Assembly (NCBI GenBank): GCA_016712035.1 | Contig: JADJRT010000011.1 | Coordinates: forward strand, 1 to 64,000 | Length of the DNA stretch: 64,000 nt | Direction: 5' to 3' | Source of the DNA: Flammeovirgaceae bacterium | GTDB lineage: Bacteria; Bacteroidota; Bacteroidia; Cytophagales; Cyclobacteriaceae | Shown: positions 57,725-64,000 of the stretch, one piece after another | Position numbering within the stretch: the first letter of the stretch is position 1 | How the letters are laid out: every line of letters starts with the position of its first letter | Program-made: the position numbers and the translations under genes | Notes under the pieces: model-generated | Told to the model about the DNA's origin: nothing | Seen by the model: only the letters and a program-made list of their open reading frames with translations | Databases searched by the model: none

Positions 57725-58069
57725 TCATTCCATTAAAGAAGTACTAGGCAAGTTTAGAGGTTTGCCAGATGGACTTTGCATTGTCGAGCAAAGGCTTTTC
57801 GAAGTAAAAGGTTGCTTACCGCAAGTATTGTGAATCAGGTTTGAAAATGCAATAGACGATAGACGATTAAGTTGAATGTGAGCAGCACAGCATGCGCAAA
57901 TGCAAAAAGGTGTGCATTGATCAACTTCACTACTGGTATGATCATGATCAGTAACACTAACAAATGCTACACCCGTCTTACGCTCATCCGCACACGTTTC
58001 CTTATCGCTGCACGGATAAACCGACAGCGCAATAAGGTACATGGCGAAAAGAAAACGCGTTACTCTCAT
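57725..58069 (-). CDS. DUF6660-type Cys/His-rich secreted protein
   Basis: 114 residues starting MRVTRFLFAMYLIALSVYPC. Signal peptide, then SDKETCADE, TDHDHTSSEVDQCTPFC and CACCAAHIQ. The Cys and His clusters resemble metal-binding DUF6660 proteins that sit before czcA in Bacteroidota. A long open frame makes it look fused to the porin upstream; that is an indel artefact. It ends 49 nt before czcA. Confidence 0.75.
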   Translation of the reverse strand: MRVTRFLFAMYLIALSVYPCSDKETCADERKTGVAFVSVTDHDHTSSEVDQCTPFCICACCAAHIQLNRLSSIAFSNLIHNTCGKQPFTSKSLCSTMQSPSGKPLNLPSTSLME

Positions 58070-58122
58070 GTCACAAAAATAAACAAAAAACCAATGGAGG
58101 GAGTTACAGGATTCCCATTTCG

Positions 58123-59349
58123 TTAAAAAATAGCTTGAAAATCCAAACTGGAAACCGGCTGTTTTAGAGGCTGGATTACCCAACAGATCGGTTTGCCAAT
58201 TATACCTGTAATTTAAACGAATGACAGTCTGTGAATTTGGACGCCAGATAATTCCTGGCACCACCGCAACAATGTATTCGGCAATGTCCTCACAGGTCTC
58301 ATCAAATTCACCCAAATTCCAATCGACATATTCTAATCGGCAAACCGCATTTATGACAGATCGGTCAAAGCCAAAGATATTCTGCCGTATAATGGGTTGA
58401 ACTATATCAAGAAAACCACCCATCTGTTTATCTCCATATTGCTGTCCATAGGTTGACGGCACATCTACTTTGTTGACTACCCACTCTGTATTAAAGTAAG
58501 TCTTTGTCGCTGATACAACCGTGTTGAAATCAATCGCCCACGAATGATGTCTCCGCTTTTCATCCAGTACCAAGCCGTCTTCCTGAAACTTGTTATAGAC
58601 ACCACCCATGTATGACAAGCCTAGTTCACCGATTTTTTTATTTCGTATGGCAACTTTAGCCGTTAATAATGGCACACCATTAAAGCTCTCTTCAAACCGA
58701 TCCTTATTTAGTTTCGATGCCGGAAGAAATGTTTTGTTCTCGCTGTTACTGATGATCTGATCATCGAACCCATTGGTAAGATAGGTCTCATATGCATACA
58801 CCCAATTGTCTTTATATAGTTTGCCATACAAACCAAAGCCTACATTACTCCACGTAGCTGGTAGTAGTTGAGTGGCGGAAATCGGGCGATCAATAAATTC
58901 CCATTTAGGCCCATCGTGGTTTTGATTGAACGCACCAATAGGGTTCATCACAATTCCTCCTCGGAAATTCAGTAGCGGATGAAATTCAAAATCAACAGAG
59001 GCAAATTCAATATTGATTTCCTTTGTACCGTCTTCAAACTCTATTTCCGAAAGGAATTTTATTCGCCTGGAAATGCTTGACGCGATAAATAACGTGAGGC
59101 GTCTCATTTGAAATTGATGCCCTTCACTTACCCCATCGGTGCCCAGGTGTTGCCAGTTAGCTTCTACATAGCCACCAACGGCAACAGGTAGTTTACTAAC
59201 CGACAGAAAGGGTCGGTTATAACCCGCATCCATATTGAGAAGTAGTTTGGAAGTGTCCTGCTGAGTTCTTTTAAACAACGTAGAATCTACTTGTGCAGTC
59301 AAGGTTAAGCACATCACTAAAGCAACTACTATTAGTAAACTTTTTTCAT
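58123..59349 (-). CDS. OprP-like porin
   Basis: About 409 residues. Signal MKKSLLIVVALVMCLTLTAQ (needs one extra A in the start-proximal A run at 59341-59346). The porin body has GGYVEANWQH, FQMRRLTLFIASSISRRIKF and GGIVMNPIGAFNQNH. It ends in a terminal-Phe strand (FQFGFSSYF) once one T is removed from a six-T run near 58127. Without that correction the frame reads into the next gene. It overlaps the Rieske gene by ATGA. Phosphate-selective-porin-like outer-membrane channel. Confidence 0.8.
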
Positions 59350-59792
59350 GATTGTCGCAAGTCTATCGTGATGGTCTCGGTTTGTACGATGATGGAAAAG
59401 GAACGCAGATTTTTTTCCGCTGGTCCGTTACTTACTGCACCTTTATTGGTGAATTCACTTCCATGACTTGGGCAATGGAGCGCGTCACCCGCTGCTTGTA
59501 GCTCTGCGCCCTGGTGAGTACATTTCATCCATAGAGCACTATATTCAGTATCAGAAAATCGGTACACGTAAATTGGAAATTCCAATTTGTCGTTTTGAAT
59601 GATGATGTACTGACGGGTAAGAGTCTGTTCTTTCTTCAGGTATGTGAATTCCGACTTCGGTACGATGATGCCTGTTGCATCCATTACACCGCTTACATAA
59701 TGTGTTGCCTGGCAACTGGTGGTTAGAAACGGAATCAATCCGCCACTTACGCAAGTGATACAAGTTTGCTTGATAAAGGTACGTCTGTTCAT
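59346..59792 (-). CDS. Rieske (2Fe-2S) protein
   Basis: 148 residues. Twin-arginine-type N-terminus MNRRTFIKQTCITCVSGG, then the two Rieske boxes MKCTHQGAEL and LHCPSHGSEF with Cys-His pairs. Periplasmic electron carrier, encoded 2 nt after the di-haem protein, so the pair probably forms a redox unit. Intact. Confidence 0.88.
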   Translation of the reverse strand: MNRRTFIKQTCITCVSGGLIPFLTTSCQATHYVSGVMDATGIIVPKSEFTYLKKEQTLTRQYIIIQNDKLEFPIYVYRFSDTEYSALWMKCTHQGAELQAAGDALHCPSHGSEFTNKGAVSNGPAEKNLRSFSIIVQTETITIDLRQS

Positions 59793-59794
59793 GG

Positions 59795-60976
59795 CTATAA
59801 ACTTTCAAGAAATTGAATGAGTTTTGTTTTTTCGTCAGCGGTTAGCGACTGATAATTATTTCTTATTTGATTAGCCTCTCCGCCATGAAGCAAAATAGCT
59901 TCGTCAATACTTTTGGCTCTTCCATCGTGCATCAAAAAATACTGGCCTCCTTGTGAATTCTTTGAAAGCCCCAATCCCCATAGTGGCGGTGTTCGCCATT
60001 CATACGTTTTAGCAGAGCCTTCGGTATATCCATCATCAAGCGTTGTTCCCATATCGTGTAACAATAAGTCACTGTATGGATAAAAAGCTTTATTGGCGAT
60101 GGCGGCAATAGGTGAATTCCCCGTTTTCATTTCAGGGCGATGACATTTTGAGCAACCAATGGTGGTAAACAATTGCTTTCCATCCAGAATGGAATTGCTT
60201 TCAGGTCGCGGTGCCGGTGCCTTAAGTGTTTTTAAATAGAAGACCACATCGTTAATGGTTTGATTGGAAATTTCCGGATCAAACACCAATCCCGAATGCG
60301 TGTCTATGGGTTCAAAGCTGGAGGTTATTCCTATATCTTGATTGTATGCAGAAGCTGTTTGTTGCAGTAAATTGTATGTGGCTCCCTTCTTCCCGAATCT
60401 GCCTAAATACTTACTGTTTTGGGTCACACTGTTCGGTCGTTCGGTTACATACTCTTTGAGGTTGATCCAGTTGGGCATCCCGCTAATGCCGTCTCCGTCT
60501 ACATCATCCGGGTCAGCCCAGGCTAAAATATCAGCATCGCTCACTGCATCAATAAAACCAAGACCGGTATTGGCTGGAGGCGTAAAACGGGAGAACGTTG
60601 CATTTTGGGGAATTGCTTCCGGTGTAAAACCAGGAACTGCCTGATGTTGAAGTTGTGGGCCACCGACATTTAAATACTGATTACCATTTTCATCGGTTTG
60701 CCCGAATCGCGTAAGGGTAGTAAAAGGATGACCTTTTCCATCTCCAGGATGACAACTACCGCAGGAAGTGGCAACAAACAAAGGCCCAAGGCCATTTTGC
60801 AAGGTGAATATTTCTGTATTAAAGGCGACATCGCCTTTCAGGAACTGAAGATTTTCAGCTTCATTAAGCCCTGCCACAGGACCATCTAAAATGTCAAAAT
60901 CGGCAGGGGCTTCGGGTTCAAATGCCTCGCAAGCGCTTAATATCAGCAAGCTAAATAGTAAAGTTTTATAGTTCAT
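59795..60976 (-). CDS. Di-haem oxidoreductase / putative peroxidase (DUF1111)
   Basis: 393 residues. Lipoprotein signal (LLFSLLILSACEAF). Two haem c sites: ATSCGSCHPGDG and TIGCSKCHRPEM. Typical DHOR features are WADPDDVDGDGISGMPNW, HDMGTTLDDGYTEGSA and WRTPPLWGLG. First gene of the 12-gene metal operon, divergent from the DtxR gene. Probably handles redox stress or metal oxidation in the periplasm; the exact reaction is unknown. Confidence 0.88.
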   Translation of the reverse strand: MNYKTLLFSLLILSACEAFEPEAPADFDILDGPVAGLNEAENLQFLKGDVAFNTEIFTLQNGLGPLFVATSCGSCHPGDGKGHPFTTLTRFGQTDENGNQYLNVGGPQLQHQAVPGFTPEAIPQNATFSRFTPPANTGLGFIDAVSDADILAWADPDDVDGDGISGMPNWINLKEYVTERPNSVTQNSKYLGRFGKKGATYNLLQQTASAYNQDIGITSSFEPIDTHSGLVFDPEISNQTINDVVFYLKTLKAPAPRPESNSILDGKQLFTTIGCSKCHRPEMKTGNSPIAAIANKAFYPYSDLLLHDMGTTLDDGYTEGSAKTYEWRTPPLWGLGLSKNSQGGQYFLMHDGRAKSIDEAILLHGGEANQIRNNYQSLTADEKTKLIQFLESL

Positions 60977-61008
60977 ATCTCAAAAATACGACTAGTATAA
61001 ATATAATG

Positions 61009-61022
61009 TTAGACTAATCTAA
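61009..61022. promoter_or_regulatory. Candidate DtxR/MntR operator
   Basis: TTAGA CTAA TCTAA, a perfect 5-bp-arm palindrome in the 99-nt gap between the divergent DtxR gene and metal operon. It resembles DtxR-family boxes. Confidence 0.55.
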
Positions 61023-61075
61023 TAAATTAATTTTACAGTATTAACAAAAGCTTTAATTTTCAATAAAATGATGAA

Positions 61076-61741
61076 ATGGGTTCGCTAACCGAAGAAAATT
61101 ATATCAAGTCGATTTACGCCCTTTCGCAGGCTACGGGCGAGGTGTTTGTATCCGAACTGGCCAGAAAGCTTGAAGTGAAGTTACCCACCGTAAACAGCAT
61201 GATAAAAAAATTGGCGAGCAAGAAGATAGTGGCCTATGCCCCCTATCAGGGTATAAAACTGACAGAAAAAGGAAAGAGGGAGGCCTTGGGTATTATCCGT
61301 AAACACAGGCTGGCTGAATTATTTCTGGTAAAAGTGATGGGCCTGGGATGGGAAGAGGTGCATGATATAGCCGAGCAATTGGAACACGTAAACTCAACTC
61401 GCTTTTACGCACGCATTGATGAGTTATTGAACTATCCAGGATTCGATCCACACGGGGAACCAATCCCCGACAGCAACGGAAAAATGCAATTGCAGAAGCG
61501 AACTTCACTCAGTGATCTTGATGAAGGAGAAGCCGCTACTATCACCGCAGTAGCCAATGACGAAAAGACATTCCTCGACCACCTGAACGCTAAGAGCTTG
61601 CAGATTGGCGATCGCATTTCCATTCTGAAAAAAGAGTTGTTTGATGGCTCGATAACCCTGCAACTAAAATCAAAAAAAGAAGTGATGTTGACCCATCAGG
61701 TGGCAGAGCGGATTTTGGTAGATACATTGAATAGCAAGTAG
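61076..61741 (+). CDS. DtxR/MntR-family metal-dependent repressor
   Basis: 221 residues, intact. N-terminal winged helix (LTEENYIKSIYALSQATG, VSELARKLEVKLPTVNSMIK), dimerisation domain with metal ligands (EVHDIAEQLEHV, GFDPHGEPIP), and a C-terminal SH3/FeoA-like domain. It probably senses Mn, Fe or Zn and controls itself and the divergent efflux operon through the palindrome at 61009. The stop is followed at once by a foreign gene fragment. Confidence 0.9.
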   Translation: MGSLTEENYIKSIYALSQATGEVFVSELARKLEVKLPTVNSMIKKLASKKIVAYAPYQGIKLTEKGKREALGIIRKHRLAELFLVKVMGLGWEEVHDIAEQLEHVNSTRFYARIDELLNYPGFDPHGEPIPDSNGKMQLQKRTSLSDLDEGEAATITAVANDEKTFLDHLNAKSLQIGDRISILKKELFDGSITLQLKSKKEVMLTHQVAERILVDTLNSK

Positions 61742-61742
61742 A

Positions 61743-62096
61743 CGAGATTACCAACTACAATTCCGACACTGTTCTTATCAATCAGTACAACCGGACAGTT
61801 TCCGAAAATTTTAAAATCAAACTGAAACGAGTACTCAAAAAGAACGCCTACATGCTATCGAAATTCCATACCCATCTGCTCATTCGAATAGCCAATCCGC
61901 AGATGGTCTTTATATCAATTTTCTCCAATTGAAAGATTTTATTCTTTTACCAATATTTGAATTTGCTGAAGATGAAAAGGCTATCAGGCTATTCGAACAA
62001 CTATATCCTAACAATAAGATTAAAACGATTGATTCGCGAGAAATTTCCAAAGACGGTGGGGTCTTGAATTGTATTACATGGAATATTATGAAGTAA
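61743..62096 (+). pseudogene. Agmatine deiminase C-terminal fragment
   Basis: About 118 codons matching only the C-terminal part of the agmatine deiminase / peptidylarginine deiminase family. It runs from DEITNYNSDTVLINQYNRTV through YINFLQLKDFILLPIFEFAE to the hallmark EISKDGGVLNCITWNI. There is one frame break near 61855. It has no start and lacks the first two thirds including most catalytic residues. It abuts the DtxR stop with one base between, so it is a recombination scar. Confidence 0.7.
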
Positions 62097-62262
62097 TTAC
62101 CTTTTGAAGACTTGATTTAACCTAAGTTACTGTATATCAGATATATTTTACCAGGCCAAAATCAGGTTAAAGCTCATTTTTTTTGTAGATTTTAGCTCTT
62201 TTTGGGATAATCTCATTGTAGGGCTTATTCAGATAATTGTAGCTTTAGTTTAATCCTTTTTG

Positions 62263-64000
62263 ATGTCTACCAAATTCTTCACCAACTCCAACGAGAACAC
62301 ACTTCTCGAAAAATTCAAGGTGTATTCACCTACTCTAAGGTTGCCGCGTTTGATGCGCTCGTTGGCTATTTTAGGTCATCAGGTTATTTCTTGATTCGCG
62401 ATTATCTCAAAATGTTGAGCAGATCAGAATATTGGTTGGAATCAATGTTGACAACTTGATTAGCGAAGCGGCCAGAAAAGGATTGGAGTTCAAATTCAAT
62501 GCGAATGAAACTCGAGAAGAATTCCTTTACCGATTGAAAGAAGATATTCAAAATGCGGAGTATAGTAAAGAAGTGGAAGAAGGTATTTTAGAATTTATTC
62601 ATGACGTAAGCTCAGGAAAAATACAGATCAAAGCTCACCCAGATAAAAATATTCACGCTAAGATTTACATTTTAGGCCTGAGCCTTTTAACGTTCACAAT
62701 AGTGGTTCAGTAATCACTGGGTCAAGTAACCTAACTATTCCCGGCTTAGAAACAAATTTCGAGTTTAACGTTGAGTTGAGAGATTATGATGATGTAGCAT
62801 ATGCAACAAAGACTTTCAATGAACTATGGGAAGAAGCTGTTGATGTTAAACCTGAAGAAGTTGAAGTAACAAAGATGCCACTTACCTAAACGAAGGCTTC
62901 ACTCCCTTTGAAGTTTATATAAAATTCCTAATTGAATATTTCGGGAAAAGTATTGCGTATGATCCTGAATCGATTGAAGACTTGCCTAAGGGTTATACCA
63001 AACTTCGCTACCAGGTTGATGCTGTAAATGAAGGCTATCAGAAATTGATGAAGCACAACGGATTCTTTCTTTCCGATGTGGTAGGTCTTGGTAAAACCAT
63101 TGTGGCTGCCATTATAGCGAAGAAATTTTATTGGAGAACAGGCCCAAGAACGAAAACCCTGGTAGTACATACACCACCCATGGAAGCGAGTTGGCGTAAG
63201 GTAATATATGATTTTGATGTTCCGGGAGTTGATTTTATTACCAATGGAAGTATTCATAAGGTAAAGCACCCAGATGACTATGATTTAATTATTGTAGACG
63301 AGGCTCATAAATTCAGAAGTGATGAGTCCGACATGTTCGATCTTCTACAAAAGCTTTGTAAGACTGCGCGTAGAAGACCTGCCTTAGATGGCTCAACGGA
63401 TAAGAAAGTCGTACTCATTACAGCAACTCCTTTAAACAACAGACCAGAAGATATCCGAAATCAAATTTATCTTTTTCAAGACTCCAAACAATCATCATTG
63501 GAGATAGGTAATCTTCAGCATTTCTTTCGCCCATTAATTGAAGACTATAAGAAAATCAAGAAGGAAACAGACAAGAAGAAGATTGCATTGGAGGTAAAAC
63601 GCATTTACTCAGAAATCAGAACTAAAGTTCTTCAGCCCCTAATTGTTCGCAGAACAAGAACTGATTTGCGCGAAACCGAAGAGTATAAATTAGACCTAAA
63701 GCAGCAAGGTGTAGTTTTTCCTGATATTAAGCCTCCGCGCCAAGTGCTTTATAAGTTGGACGCTGAACTCGAACAGCTCTACGAAACCTCCTTCTCTTTA
63801 ATTAGAGATACCCTGGAGGAATAAAATATTTTCGATATCAGGCAATTAAGTATTTGAAGCCTGAAGTAAAAGCGAATTACAAGCAAGCCGATATGATTTC
63901 CGAGCAGCTTGCCATGATTATGAAAACGCTTTTGGTTAAACGGATCGATAGTAGCTTCCATGCTTTTAAAATGAGTTTGCGCAGATACCATGATGCCAAT
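62263..64000 (+). CDS. PLD-domain helicase, partial (runs off window)
   Basis: Starts MSTKFFTNSNENTLLEKF; at least 580 residues lie in the window. The N-terminal phospholipase-D-like domain has HxK in NIHAKIYI and SGSVITGSSNLT. Then comes a superfamily 2 helicase: SDVVGLGKTIVAAI (Walker A), LIIVDEAHKF (DEAH), VLITATPLNN and LIVRRTRTDL. At least five single-base indels (about 62319, 62410, 62672, 62875, 63824) split it; restored, it is open to base 64000. PLD-helicases of this type occur in restriction-like defence loci. The partner genes would lie to the right. Confidence 0.8.

Noticed and set aside
57725..59317. Single 530-residue fusion gene
   Set aside because: Explained by one T in a homopolymer; the porin C-terminus and a new signal peptide are both visible.

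Overview
The window comes from an AT-rich member of the Bacteroidota, most like the Cytophagales. The evidence is the gene content: an OMP beta-barrel TonB receptor, a LytS/LytTR two-component pair, FISUMP and DUF6660 proteins, a CreD operon with a winged-helix regulator, a DPPIV-type peptidase, and a TTTG/TAnnTTTG promoter. All calls were made by reading the sequence; no database search or computed alignment was available.

Layout. 1-14.5 kb: chromosomal metabolism and surface genes (aldo/keto reductase, NAD(P)H-binding protein, a molybdenum hydroxylase pair with an AraC regulator, GNAT, TonB receptor, LytS/LytTR, tRNA-Ala, DPPIV). 14.6-30.7 kb: intact housekeeping genes (ALDH7, HtrA, Hsp20, ABC exporter, tRNA-Asn, a CreD operon, GH78 rhamnosidase, PruA, YjjG, ArsR-type regulator). 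30.8-31.3 kb: six tandem tRNA-Pro-derived units, then a full tRNA-Pro. 31.2-46.2 kb: a phage- or plasmid-like integrated element with a serine recombinase, holin, RecA-fold ATPase, a 1563-residue methylase plus strawberry-notch helicase protein, an ABC-three-component (ABC-3C) conflict system, a small unknown gene pair, and a LexA/CI-type repressor flanked by two paralogous HTH genes. 46.5-61 kb: a FISUMP protein, then a minus-strand run of twelve tightly packed genes for heavy-metal efflux (di-haem protein, Rieske protein, porin, DUF6660, CzcA, CzcC, CzcB, accessory proteins, NicO-like transporter, P-type ATPase, HMA protein, outer-membrane protein). This run diverges from a DtxR/MntR-type regulator. 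61.7-64 kb: an agmatine deiminase fragment, then a PLD-helicase that runs off the window and may open a further defence locus.

The most interesting signals are these. (1) tRNA-Pro and tRNA-Ala fragments in which the D-loop or T-loop is replaced by a short palindrome; the tRNA-Pro form is amplified six times in tandem. (2) A complete ABC-3C operon: Cap4-like nuclease effector, middle component, and DUF3732 ATPase with a Rad50-like CPFC hook. (3) Ten-base-phased decamer repeats upstream of two operons of the mobile element.

Caution: many genes in 0-14, 33-34, 40-48, 51-58 and 61-64 kb are broken by single-base indels, mostly in homopolymers, while 14.6-31 kb is clean. One site in the P-type ATPase carries two compensating indels that destroy and then restore frame around an otherwise invariant motif. 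I read most of these breaks as consensus-sequence errors rather than real pseudogenes, and I give whole-gene coordinates across them.
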